Assembly: GCF_003945595.2 (NCBI RefSeq)
Contig: NW_024104295.1
Span: forward strand, 372,001 to 436,000
Direction of reading: 5' to 3'
Length of the DNA: 64,000 nt
DNA from: Pipra filicauda
Taxonomy: Eukaryota > Chordata > Aves > Passeriformes > Pipridae
Shown here: piece by piece, positions 10,216 through 22,078 of the stretch
Position numbering within the stretch: position 1 is the first letter of the stretch
Layout: every line of letters starts with the position of its first letter
Notes under the pieces: generated by a model
What the model was told of the DNA's origin: nothing
Database searches by the model: none
Seen by the model: only the letters and a program-made list of their open reading frames with translations
Made by a program: the position numbers and the translations under genes

Positions 10216-13200
10216 AAGGGTTCTCAGAAGCTCTCCAAGTGTGAGCTGCTGCCAAAATTCACAAAGGAAAAGCAGTTTAGAAGCAAAGCTCTTTATTAAA
10301 GAAGTGCCCAGATTTTTTCAAGAGTAAAAGAATTTGTCTCAAGGCAGGTGTGTCCATGAGGGCTGGTTTTTGTAGCACTGAGGAATTTGCGTGGAAGAGA
10401 TTGGCAGCTTGCCATGGGGCAGAAGAAAGAGAAATTCATGTCCATTATTGTGCTCACTTTTACTGTCTTCTCTTTCGTTATTTTGTTTTCGTGATTTTGT
10501 TTTGGTTTTTTGTTGTTTTTTTTCCCGTTGCTCTGTGGTATCCTTCCTCTCTCCTCAGAAATCCCATTGTAATATCCCCTGGTCTCTGGCTTTCTTGACT
10601 GCACTCGCCCTCACCATGTTCCACATCCTCCTGATTCCACACTCAGTTCTCTCCCCTTGGTGCCAGAGAGGTGAGCAAGCATGCAGTCCTGCACCCACGC
10701 CTGCAGCTCCCTGCCCATGCTGGAAGTGACTGTGGGGATCTGGCCTGCAGGCTCTGGGCAGGTTGGCAGAGCAGACACTGGCCGTGCTCATCCTGCTCAC
10801 CTGCTTTGCACACACAGTTCGACATTTACGAAGTGCCTTGCAGAAAAACTCATCAGGGACAGAGGAGCTGCCACAGACATCAGGAAAAAGGCAATTAAAA
10901 AGTCAAAAGGGATGCTTGAGTAGCCTGCTTAGTTCTGGAAACAGAGGCTGTGCTACTCTGCCATATTACTGATGCATGGAATGTAGAAATGGGGACCACA
11001 GCCAAGTTATCTTTGCTCAGGTGTCATTTGTGGAAGATCAAAGATGGATCCAGACATCTTGTAATAGCAAGGAGGAACAGGAAAGAATAGCAACTGTTGC
11101 CCAACTGCCAAAAAAGAGGCAAAGGCATCACAGAGGAAGGTGCTGGAGTCAAACAGAGATGACAAGAATTCATGTTTTCATTTTGAGAGAAGTCAGCACT
11201 GAAGGATGACAACACAGCTGGGGGATGTCAGCTAAAGAGCTGACTGTGACCTCTCAGGAATGGGAGAGCTGAGATCAACCCTCCCTGGTGTGAAAATCTC
11301 TTGGGGACAGTTCTGACAGAGACATGGGATACCTATGCATTTTCTGGGATTATTGAAGGAGAAAGCCTTGTGAAGGGCTAGGATCTGAGCAGAGCTAGAA
11401 GCAGGTGTTCACGCTTGGGAAGTTCAGGAGATTGACCTCACTGTTAATCAGAATACCAGCTGCAAAATGAACTCGCATACATTCACTGCCCCAGGAATGA
11501 CCCTATTCCAATCCAGAAAATGTTCCCTCCTTATTTCAGGCTTTACATTAGTCCTGGGCCTCTCCTGAATGCACTTGGGTATTCATGCTTGGGTCCATTA
11601 TGAACAAAGGTTGTTAAACCTTGTCATGTACAATATGTCTAGCTGGAGTTTCCTTAGGCCCCCAGAGAAGGAAAAAAGGGGCCTCCATGACACTTCTCCT
11701 TGGCAATAGCACAAATAGCCTCTGCCTCTGGGCCTGGTCTGTAAGAAGGGCATTTTCCAAAACCGGATCACATGTAACTTTCTATGACCTTGTAGCTTTT
11801 AGTTTTCTAACTTTAGTTTTATGAATGAATCTCTATTAAAAGCGGGGGGTAAATGTTTTTCCTTTGTCCCTCTTTCAGTTTACAAATTTGTCTTCTCCTA
11901 TAGCCAGCTGTTAAAAGATTGGTTCTGCCCCTGCTTTCACCTTTCCTGTTTTATCAGCTGAGACGTCAAACTGAGGGCCTGACCACTTGGTGTTAAAGAT
12001 CCATGGCTCTTTTTGTAAGGCGGTGGCCTGGCCAACTCTAGACTCTAAATGGTGCCTTGTCTTACAGTTTGAGTTAGCCTCTCACACCCTAAATTGCAAG
12101 GCGTCATTGCCTTGAGCAATGAACAGCTTCTCTGTCCTAATTCAAGGGTGACAGCAGTTAAGCAATAGGTGGAAGAAGCTGCGTATTTCTGACATATGAG
12201 CACTGCTGAGAGGCTTAATTTGTTTAGCTCTTGCAAATTGTTTGACATGCACAGGTGAAAAGGGCTGTAGAAATGCTTATCATGGCTTATTATTTTGGTC
12301 CTGTTACTATTCTTATTTCTATTACCCCTGTGCCAATTTATCTTTTCTGCAAGATTTCACCTTCTTGCTCTACACCTGCCTCAAGAATATGCAGAAATTG
12401 CCAACTAAAAAACATTGCCTAAATGGAGAGAGCAGGTGAACTTCTCCCAAGAGACACAGTAAAACTTCTCCACTCTGCCCTTACCATGGTATTTAAACTA
12501 AGTCCATTAAGCATCTCTCCACAGATGACTACAGCTGATCAGAGGTGTTCAGCTGTGCTTGTGATGACTTCCAAGCCTGTGACAATCACAGTAGTGGCTG
12601 CAGGGAGCTATCCCTCTCTGCCATCAGAACTGTTTTTCTGGATGGAGAAAGACAAACAAGGGAATTTGTTGAGACCATGGTGAGGGGAGGTGGCAGTGGG
12701 TGCTGGGGACATGTGATGCACTGGATGATGAGATTGGGCTACTCCAAAGCAGGAAGACTTCAGGAGATGAGGTATGGTATAGGGAGGAGGTGGGAACATG
12801 AAGTAGAGAGTGTAGCATGAAGGAAGTGACGTTCAGTCTGAAAAAGGTAACAGGATAGAATTTTGGGATCCTACTCTGTGGAGGTATGGCATACAATTGG
12901 GTGGTTTCGAAGAGGGGTGGACAGTGACTACTCAGAATCACCTCAAAATACACTTTAAAAAAAAAATCTAATATTCCAGAATATTTTGTGAATTTTCCCT
13001 TGGAACCCATTGCAGCTCAAATGGCTGCTCTGCAGTGACCTCTGGGGTGCGTTTGCTTTCAAACCTGCTGCAACATTTGATCACAGGAAAACCAGCTTCT
13101 CCCAAACAGATTATATGGACCTACATTTTCTTCTAAGAGTGGCTTGTGCCACTGCCAGGCTCAAAGTCCTTCTCTACATAATGCCTCACGCAGAGCATAT

Positions 13201-13752
13201 ATGGAGAAGAGAGGCTTGTTATCTCCAGTTTGCTGGTGCATCAAAGGAAGTTGCAGATGGTCTGCATGGATCTGATCCAATGCTCTTTGAAGTCAATGAA
13301 ACCCCTTCCCTCAATCTCTCATTCAGTTCTCCTCTCTCAGCTCTTTATGCAAATCATAGTCTATTTTGTGTGTCTCTCCAACAAAACCAACGTGTTCCTC
13401 CTAAGCTATCTCTTTGTGAAAGCTGGTAGCAAACCTTTCAAAATTCTTGGTGTTCTCTTTTTCTGATGAAACGTGACTTGAAAGTAGATTAGCACTATCC
13501 AAAGCTGAGGGGAAGAAGCAAGCCCCGACCTTACAAACCTGTTTAAGTACCAATTACTGACAGCTATTATCACTCTGACTGCAGCAGGACTGCTCACCTG
13601 GGTAACAGCCAGGAGAAATAGGCCTCAGAAAGGAACCTGCTGAAAATCAGACACAATGCAAATGAATGCAGACCACTTGACAGCAGAAGATTGTCAGGAA
13701 GCCAAACTGGAAAGTGCTGGCCAAGCCTAAAATGAAATTGTCTGCATTTGGT
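10216..13752. other. Intergenic DNA, nothing recognised
   Basis: Mixed-composition sequence with many short overlapping ORFs on both strands (notably 10296-11000 and 12240-13470) that lack family motifs and splice structure. No transposon identified. Confidence 0.5.
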
Positions 13753-13780
13753 AAAAATAAATAAATAAACAAATAAATAG
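13753..13780 (+). repeat. (AAAT)n simple repeat
   Basis: AAAAATAAATAAATAAACAAATAAAT: imperfect tetranucleotide tract. Confidence 0.85.
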
Positions 13781-14976
13781 AAAAATGGTGAATGGAAGGA
13801 CAAGAGTATGCCAATCCTAAAAAACTCAGGAGGAAACTGCTCAAAAATTAGGCCAAAATCATAGTAGAGGCTAAACCCACAAAATGGGCAGCCCGAAGTG
13901 TGATGGTTGGGCTACAGTCCTAACACTTTGTGCCTTTAAGATAGTCCTTATGTATTCATGTGCCAGCAGCCCCTCCTTCTGCCTTAACAATTAAAAATCT
14001 GGGATATGGATTAAAGCGATAGCAGGTGGCAATCTGATTGCTATCAGTCTTACATCTGAACCTCTCATTTGTCATATAAGCCCAACAACAGCTGGCTCTT
14101 AACCCTGGTTATCCTCATGGCTATTACAACAAGTTCAAAGAAGGTACAGAGGGATGGTCCTCATCTGCACACTGGCAAGGAGCAAAGGGAGCAGAGGGGT
14201 GTACAGGTGCTGTGACAAGATGGAGGGGGCACCACATGAGCCCCTTCTTCCTTCCCTTCACAGGAATCGCTCGCGGCGAGACTAGGCACCCACTGCCGGG
14301 TACCAGCTCCAGCCTTCACCCTGAATCAGAGCGGACTGACCGACAGTCCCCAGCCTGGGCAGCACCACAGCAAATAAAAAGCGCCGTTCTTAGCGAGAAT
14401 TAGCGAGAAAGCAAATTTCTGCCGTTTTCAGGGCCGTTTCAGCGGTATCACAATGTTCCAAGCGGCAGATCCCAGCGACAATCCGAGCGGCGGTCGCGAG
14501 GTGGCGGCAGAGCCCCGAGGCCGGGCCCTCACGGCTGCCGGGCCTGGACGGGCCTGGAAAAAGGTGGAAAAAAGTGCTGTGTTGTGAGTTTTGGGGATGT
14601 CTGTGCTCACGCTTAACGGAAGTCTGGCGGTTTTGGCAGCCAGGTACACCATAGTACAACCTGTGAACAGGTTGCGCTTCCACCCTGGAGTGCAATCCAA
14701 GCACAAACTTAGTCGACAGAGTTCTGTGTGGCATTGGCCTCTGTAGCTAAAAGGTGGATGCTGGCATGCCATCAGTATCTTCTCTGCTGGCATTTGGTGG
14801 GAGACAGTAACATTTGAAGTGAAGAGGGGCAGAGCTTGGGCAGGGAGAGAGAAGAGGGAGCAAAAGGCACAGGGGAGTATAGGGCAGGGGAGGGAGGGAA
14901 GGAGACACCAACTGAAGTGGCTGGACAGGGGCTTCAGCGAGTAACTGGGATTAGTGAGGGAAGAGAGTAGGGTTGC
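13781..14976. other. Intergenic DNA with a short CpG-richer patch
   Basis: Mostly unremarkable. About 14260-14560 is GC- and CpG-enriched compared with its surroundings (GCTCGCGGCGAG, GAGCGGCGGTCGCGAGG). The ORFs there (14390-14793 -) look compositional. No gene recognised. Confidence 0.45.
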
Positions 14977-15702
14977 ATCATAGAATCATAGACTGGTTTG
15001 GTTTGGAAGGGATTGTAAGTATCATTTAGTTCCAACCTCCCTGCTGTGGGCAGGGACACCTCCCACTAGCCCAGGTTGCTCAAAGACCCATCCAACCTGG
15101 CCTTAAACACTTCCAGGGAATGGGGCATCCACAGCTTCTCTGGGCAACCTGTTCCAGAGCCTCACCATCCTCACAGTAAGGAATTTCTTCCTAACATCTA
15201 ATCTAAACTTGCCCTCTTTCCATTTGAAGCTGTTATTGCTTGTCCCATTGCTACATGCCCGTGTAAATAGTCTCTCTCCATCCTTCTTGTAACCTCCTTT
15301 CAGGTACTGGAAGGCCACAATTAGATCACCCTGAAGCCTTCTTTCTTCCTGTGTAAACAATCCCAAGTCTCTTATCCTTCCCTTATAGAAGAGATGCTCC
15401 ATCCCTCTAATCATCTTCATGGCCCTCCTCTAGACTTGTTCCAACAGGTTCATGGGGACTGTGCTGGGGACCCCAGGGTTGGATGCAGCACTGCAGGTGG
15501 GGTCTCACCATTGTGGAGTAAAGGGGCAGAATCACCTCCCTCACCCTTCTGGCCATACTGCTTTGGATGCAGCCGAGGATACAATTGGTTTTCTGGGCTG
15601 TGAGCACACATTGCTGGCTCATGTCCAGCCTCTCATCCAACAGCACCCACAAGTCCTTGTTAGCAGGGCTGCTCCCCCAGCCTGTATTGATACTATGGGT
15701 AA
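14977..15702 (-). mobile_element. CR1 LINE, minus strand
   Basis: It begins with the reverse complement of the CR1 3' tail (ATCATAGAATCATAG). The usual antisense landmarks follow: CCAACCTGGCCTTAAACACTT, GGCAACCTGTTCCAGAGCCTC and AAGGAATTTCTTCCTAACATC. The translated minus strand shows the RT C-terminus (for example LGLFTQEERRLQGDLIVAFQYL at 15103-15420). It is 5'-truncated near 15700 and its ORF is broken. Confidence 0.93.
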
Positions 15703-17756
15703 CATCATCTCTGAGGATTCAGTAGAGTTGTTGTTACTACCATGACAGTTTAAAGCAATGGGTATATGTTCACCAGGTAAACCCAATTTGCATCTGATAA
15801 CAAGAAAGAACTGGAGATGCTATAACCAGAAATACACCTTAAAATGTGTTATTGTCCCTCAGCTATTATTCCTAAACAATTACAGACCTCAAGAATCCAA
15901 AATATAGGGAGACAGCATCTCTGCCCACTAAAAAAAGGACAATCTAGTGTGTGAAACACCAGGCAGAAGCCCTGGGAATGCAGGAGCTGAGCTGTGAAGA
16001 CCTGTGGAGGATTTGCAATGAAAGCTGGCATGGCAAAAAGAGGGCACGGAATTCACACGCGTTGCCCTAAGCCTTTATGTGCCAGCACACAGGGCCAGCA
16101 CTTGCTGCCCAGCCCCACAGCCGTAATTAAGGGATTCCCACTCTCCATGAACAGGTGCAGCCCCACCCAAACAACAAGGCTGCAGACAAAAGATTACAAA
16201 TAAGGCTAAATCCCTCTACTGTACATTGCAGTGGTGAGCAGGGACAGGTGGCCTAGGGTAATTCAGGTTCAGTCCCCATGCTCGGGTGGGAAACTGCAGC
16301 AGCTCATGTGGATCTGATAACCCGTTGTTGGCCCTGTTGATTGGAAAGCTGATGGAGGCATGGATTAAATTAAACAGCCTGTAAGCTACTGGCAGTGGAA
16401 TTATTCCTACAGATTTATGACAGCTTGCAAATAAAGGCACAGATGAGGGAGAAGCTGCTTTCTCAAGCTACCCCTTCCTCACCCGTACTCTGTCATTCGT
16501 TCATTCATTCAACTATAATTGATCATAGAGGTCTTGTACATTAGATGAGCCCAAGTGTATGCATGCAGGGGATTTACAGTGGTCACGCACCTTTGGGATA
16601 GGCTATGTCCAGAAGAGGTCTTGAGCATTTTGGTAACCCCCCCCCCCCAAAAAGGCAATTGTCAACTGATGTGATATTTGTTGTTTTCTAAGTTTATTGC
16701 ATTTGCTGTTGAGTTAGGTATGTCCTGCCACCAGTGTCCTGTCTGTAGATTTGAAAGAAGGTTTTAACATGGCTCAGGGCTATGAGCAGCTCATATAAAT
16801 TTCCAGTTTCCCAATTTATACTGCATGGTGCATCTGCCTTGGGTGCGTGTGGCTCAGTTACCACAGATTAGGGCGTGAAAGCAAGCTTTCATGTAGTTAT
16901 CCTCACCTGAGAGCAAGTGAAAGGCTGTTTTCTGCATTTAATAGATAGGGCTGAGTTATAAAACCCTGGATTGCTCTGAATCAAGAAAAACACCCAAGCT
17001 AAAGTTTAATCAGTGCAATTTCTCTTGGTAGTTGTTAGAGAGCTGTAAGCATGTAGAAATGCTCCAGCAGTAATTTGAAGTAATTAGCTTCCTACATGGG
17101 GTGTCTTCAGTGGTGCTGAAAATCAGCCAGACCAAGCATGAGCCAGACTGGGTGCAATGCACTTAAGTAATTAAAAACTCTTGTTAGGCATTTGAATAAT
17201 TTAAATGTTGGAATGCCTTGAAAAACATGTAGCTGCCTAAATATTAGTCCTTTAACTGCAAGGTATTTTTTTTTATCCTTCTGGATTTTTTTCCCCTTCT
17301 GTTACCAGTGGAACAAGAGTGGCATCTTGAAAGGCCACCAGACTCCATCTTAAAAAAGTTCCCTCCTGAGGATGTTTTGTTTTACCCATCTTTTCCCCTT
17401 GACTATTAATGAACACCATAAGGTGTTATACTTAGGAGTGCAGTTACTTTCATATGGATATAGATGCCCTATCCCATTTGGATGCTTTCAGGTATCCCAC
17501 ATAGATAGCCTGAATGGAAATTCCAGCTGAGCCTCCAGAAAGGTGCAGATCTTCTGTTGATCCTGTGTCATGTCTGCAAGCCCCAAGTACTGTATAGTCC
17601 TGGATACTAGGTAGTAACAGTACTAGACCATATATGTCGTATTCCTGAATCCCTCTCCTAATGAGTGTCCAGCTCTTGATTGGATGAAGATAAAGTTAAT
17701 GATGACTCACTCCCTAAGTGACTTGCTTGAGGATATTGATGCCAGAGGCATGTGTT
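15703..17756. other. Intergenic DNA, nothing recognised
   Basis: No gene seen. It contains a (TCAT)n-like tract near 16497-16513, a 12-nt poly-C run and AT-rich unique sequence around 17160-17250. Confidence 0.5.
16637..16648 (+). repeat. Poly-C run
   Basis: Twelve C followed by A5; homopolymer length may be unreliable in the assembly. Confidence 0.85.
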
Positions 17757-18740
17757 TACAAGCCCAAAAAGGAGCAAAGAGGATCCTGGGAAGTATAAAT
17801 CCATCAGCGTAACCATGATAATTCGAGTCAATTATTAATCAATTTGTAAGCACATAAGTGATAAGAAAGCAGTAGAACATATCGGTATGGATTAATCAAG
17901 ACCATATCACTTCCAATTAATTCAGTGTCCTTATTTGAAGGACTAACTAACCAAGTGTATGAAGAGATAGATGTGATATATGTCAACTGTGTCAAAAACC
18001 TTGACTCTTCTGACAAACAAAACCATGTAATGAGATCTCAATAAAATAGAGATTAGAATGAGCAGATAATGTTTGAATCATTCAAAAGTGCTCATCCACT
18101 GTCGAAGCTGGATGTGCCCAGTGGGGTCCTGTAGGTATCTGTTGCAGCCCCGATGTTTTCAACAAGAAATAGGCTACTGGAAAAAAGGGTGCATAATTCA
18201 ACTCTGGAGAGCACTGGCTGGGAGAGGCTGAGAGAGGTTGATGTGAAGAACAGGATCAGGACTCACATTGATCTTCACAGATTGGAGAGCTTGCCTGAAA
18301 TCAATAAGCTGCACTGTAATAAGACAAGTACAAAATGCAGTCTTGGGACAAAAGACAGATCAAATGTGTGATATGTGAAATGAAGAATAACTGATAAGGC
18401 AGCAGTAGGGCAGGAATGGATCAGCTGGCTGTTGTGAACCATGCACCAGGTAAAATGGGAGATGCAGAAAAACAAATGTCATTTGGGGATATATTAACAG
18501 CAGTGTTTTGGTTAAAACCCTGAGATAATTATTCTGCTCTACTTGGCACTGGTGAGGCTTAGCCTAAGTACAGTGTCTGGTTTTGGACACTGCACTTGAA
18601 GAAATGGGACAGAGAAATTAGCAGCTAACAGCATAAAAATGTTAAGATGTTTAAAAAGTGCACATTGAAGAGATATGGATTTGTTTAGTCTTAAGAAGAG
18701 GTCATTGAGAGGAGACATGAAAATAGTCCTCCTCGTGAGA
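17757..18740 (+). mobile_element. Ancient, highly diverged CR1 LINE
   Basis: No ORF survives, but ordered nucleotide landmarks of a reptile-type CR1 reverse transcriptase region remain. These are GGAGCAAAGAGGATCCTGGGAA (17772), TGGATTAATCAAGACCA (17886), AGATGTGATATATGTCAAC (17967), CAGTGGGGTCCTGTAGG (18119), GGATATATTAACAGCAGTGT (18487), GGCACTGGTGAGGCTTAG (18545) and TTTAGTCTTAAGAAGAGG (18683). Divergence is much higher than in the other CR1 copies, so this is an old insertion. Confidence 0.6.
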
Positions 18741-19834
18741 AAGTTTCTCATGGAGTAGAATGCACAATGTTTTCCCATGCCTATTGGAAGATGAGCATAT
18801 GAGAAGAGCTACCAGGCTAGGTAAAACAGTACTTTTCATGTGTGGACAACTTCCGAAGAAAATGCAGCATCTCCTTGTGTAGATGTTTTTCATGTCCCTG
18901 ACTTGGTTAATAATTTGCCACAAAGATAAAAGCCTCAGGGCTAAATGGATGCAGAGATGTGGTTTTGCAATGCCTAAATTGTAGGTGCTGGGCATACAGC
19001 CCCAAGGCTCCTGGTAAAGTGAAAGGCAGGTGATCAAAAAAGAATGTAGGAGTGACTCAGTGGACTCAGTAAGGAGCCAACAAATGTCTAACTCTGGGCT
19101 GGATAAAAATGTAACTGCACTTAGAAGCGGGGTTTGAGGGATCTGCATTGGAAATCCTTTCCTGGAACTGAACAACCATGGCAGGTCAGCCATTCCTGTT
19201 AAAAATCATCATTTTAACATCATATTACAGCCAAGACTATTCAACAAAACACCAACAGTGTACAGTGTCTCCTTGTAAGAGACACTTGTGGGGCTAGATG
19301 GTAGCTGATGGGAGATTCCTGAGGAATGTGGACCCATAAGGTGAGTTTAAGCCTTTGGTTTTTCCTGCGTCTCGAAGTCCTACCTCTTTCATTAATTTCA
19401 TTAATTAATGATTAAGAATCATTAATTTAAAACTCATCTCTGCTAAATAGTATCTAATAATGTTAATAAAAATACTTGTTGTTTGAGTTCTAAAATCCAT
19501 TAGACAAATTCATGGAAGGGAGAGAGAGAGAAATGTATCAAGAGCTCTTATACATATGAAGCTATGCCATGGTCCAGGTCTCACAGGTCTTATGGACTCA
19601 ACAGAAAATTTTTCATGAAGAGCTGTAGAGCAAAAAAAGGACTCTGCTGTTTGTAAGTCACAGAGCAGAAAATGCATCCCAGCATGGAGGGGGCTTTAAA
19701 AATCATCAGAGGAAGCCTAGGACTGTGAGTACCAGAGTGGCGAATAAGGAGTGAAATCCAGTGTTAAAGCGTCACACATTAAGGACACGCGGTAAGAACG
19801 TGTGCTATGGCTGTGGTCTTGATAGGCCTTGCCA
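18741..19834. other. Intergenic DNA with a TAAT-rich patch
   Basis: No gene. 19388-19427 is unusually rich in ATTAAT cores (TTCATTAATTTCATTAATTA and onward). The rest is unremarkable. Confidence 0.45.
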
Positions 19835-20160
19835 GATAGAGGAGGAAAAAGACCTTGGGGCACTAGTTAATGGCAAAGTGATCATGAGCTGATGAAGGAA
19901 CATGGCCATGAAAAAGGTAAATACAACCCTTGCAGTACAAAGTGAGGGATTTTGGCAGGAAGACAAATGCTGACGGCATTCTCCAAGGAGCTGTGAGAGC
20001 TCTCCTGGACAGCTGTGTACCATTACGGTTCTGGTTGTCCCAGCAGATAACTCATATGACGAAAAGGGCGGGGAAATGTGGTAAAGAAGGGGGGAGTCTA
20101 ATTCCAAGCTTCGTTTTCTTGCCCTGGCAAAATGAGAGCTGGGAAGGAACATGGTGACTG
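19835..20160 (+). mobile_element. Possible old CR1 remnant
   Basis: GAGGAAAAAGACCTTGGGGC, CTAGTTAATGGCAAAGTGATC and GCTCTCCTGGACAGCTGTGT are reminiscent of the CR1 segment encoding the AEKDLGVLV region and the middle of the RT. The order fits but the similarity is weak. Confidence 0.35.
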
Positions 20161-20639
20161 TATATAGACCTAAGGGAAAATCCCTTGAAGACTGAAATCT
20201 TTCATAGGAACCAACACAACAGATGGACGTAAACCAGTGAGGGTTCAAGGGAAGAGGACAGAAAATTAATGGAATCTCTAACCCACCAAAAGCAGCAATG
20301 ACTGGAAAACCTTGTTTCTATTTAATCTAGAGCTGGTTTTGTTTATGGAAGAGACGATGAGACACGGGTGTTTAACAGAATAAGGAAGGGCCCTGTTAAC
20401 CACTGGGATAGGAGCCTGTTCCCTGAGGCGGCTGGTTGGGTTTGTTGCCGTCCTCATTCCGCTGTCATGCACTAAAGGGGTCACTGCGCCGTCCCCGTCC
20501 AGCAAAACCAGCACCCGACCGGCCTCCTCCACCCCGCACCGTGGCTGCCTTTTCCTCCGGCCTCCTCGCGTCCCGAGCAGGGCAGGGCAGCCTCGGATGA
20601 CCCCACAGGCTGGGCACGGCCGCCCCGGCCCCGCTCGCA

Positions 20640-20930
20640 CCTGAACCACTCCCGCAGCCGGCGGAGCCTCGAACCAGGCCGTCTCCGTTGATTTAAATGA
20701 TATTAGCTTTGAGCCCTGCCATTGACGGGTCAATTTAGAAGCTGATGAAACAGTAAATTGTTGGTGGAAACGTAGGGAGCTTTGTGCTTTGCCAAGCAGG
20801 TGCCTGGCGGTTTTAGTCAAATTTACAAGAGCGCAGTGAACGTGCCCTCCCCAGGCTATTGTGAAATTCAGGGGCGAACAAAGGAGAACGTGAATATTCA
20901 CACAGCCGACTTTCAGCGTGTGGCATTGCT
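20640..20930. promoter_or_regulatory. Candidate conserved noncoding element
   Basis: An AT-richer island in a GC-rich flank. It contains an inverted repeat ATTGAC-GG-GTCAAT (20721-20734), a CAGGTG E-box near 20799 and a SOX-type ACAAAGG at 20878-20884. An inference from composition and motif density only. Confidence 0.4.
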
Positions 20931-21092
20931 CCGCAATGTTTAAAGCGCTGCACTTTTTTTTTTCTGGGGGGGGGGTGGAGGGAGGGGTTGTTTTGTTTTG
21001 TTTAGGAAAAAACCTACCAACACTGTTCTCTCCTCTTCGAATCAGAAAGTACCTGTTTGCGCTTTAAAGGACATGGAAATCATCCGTGAGCA

Positions 21093-21242
21093 ACCATATA
21101 ATTTGATTTGCTAAGCAATCTGCGAGGCGATTGCACATCATTTATAATGTTCATTGAGCATTTTGCTTAATTGTGTCTCTTTTTGTAAAGGAAGCACAGC
21201 CCCCTCCCGGCTGCGGCCGGCACAAGTGGCCAGATTCCCATG
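21093..21242 (+). promoter_or_regulatory. PTF1-type autoregulatory module A
   Basis: It starts with ACCATATAATTTGATTT (21093-21109). CGATTGCA is at 21128-21135 and TCATTT at 21138-21143. It ends with E-box CAAGTG (21223-21228), six bases, then TTCCCATG (21235-21242), whose reverse complement CATGGGAA fits the RBPJ consensus YRTGRGAA. E-box plus RBPJ site about one helical turn apart is the PTF1 (PTF1A/E-protein/RBPJ or RBPJL) binding architecture. It lies about 7.6 kb upstream of the PTF1A ATG. A diverged second copy lies 850 bp downstream. Confidence 0.72.
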
Positions 21243-21942
21243 GACCCGCGACAACCGCCGGCCCTGCGCGGGGTTTTTCCCAAGCGGAGCCGTTCGCCCA
21301 CGCACGTCTGGGGGGCGAGAAAAGGGCTCAGGTACGAGCTCGCTGTCTGAACCCCCTCTGCTCACAGCCGGCGGCTTCGGCAGGTGCTGCTCGTCCAGGC
21401 TGGCGGGTGCCCGACGCGCCTCTCGCCAGGGCGGTGCGTCCTACGGGCGGCGAGCCTCGGGCTCCGCACGTGCGGGACGGGCCCGGCGGCACCGACGGTG
21501 AGACGGGGCTGATTCCCCGTGCCAGCCCCAGGCCCGGAAAAGGAGCTCGTAGAGGAGACCTGAAAGCGGCACCAGCAAGGGAGGAAAGACCTTTGATGCA
21601 CGACCTTGCTGCCGTCCCCCTCATCCCGTTCCCCCGCAGGTGCTTTGCAGGGGCTTTGGCGCCTCCTCAAGCCGGGCAACCTGCGTGCAGGTGGGCAGCG
21701 ACACCGAGCCGCCGTCGCGCCTCTCGGGGCAGGAGTCATCGGCTGCGGGACGGCGTTTGGCGGGACCAGGGCGAGCCCCTCGCAGCCGGCGACCCCCTGC
21801 CTTGTCACGGCCGGCGCAGTTCAGTCTACTCCATGGAACGAGAAGCGAAGCCGAGCGGGGCTGGGACTGGCAGCCTCGCCAGCGGAGGGGAGTCGGCAGC
21901 CCGCCCGCCCGCACCTTTTGCCGGCCGCGGCCGCCCAGCCGC

Positions 21943-22078
21943 ACCATATAATTTGATTTTCCCCCGTGCCCGCAGATCGATTGCAGCTCATTTGTTACAT
22001 TCAGCGGCTCCTCGGGGCGGGGAGGGGGGAGAAGGGCGGGCCGGGGGAGCCGGCGGCACAAGTGTTGGGATTCCCATG
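21943..22078 (+). promoter_or_regulatory. PTF1-type autoregulatory module B
   Basis: Same grammar as module A: ACCATATAATTTGATTT (21943-21959), CGATTGCA (21978-21985, the same +35 offset), TCATTT (21988-21993, the same +45 offset), CAAGTG (22059-22064), a six-base spacer and TTCCCATG (22071-22078). Around the site, CGGCACAAGTG and GATTCCCATGG are identical to module A. The sequence between is GC-rich and no longer alignable, shortening the module by 14 bp. Confidence 0.72.
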
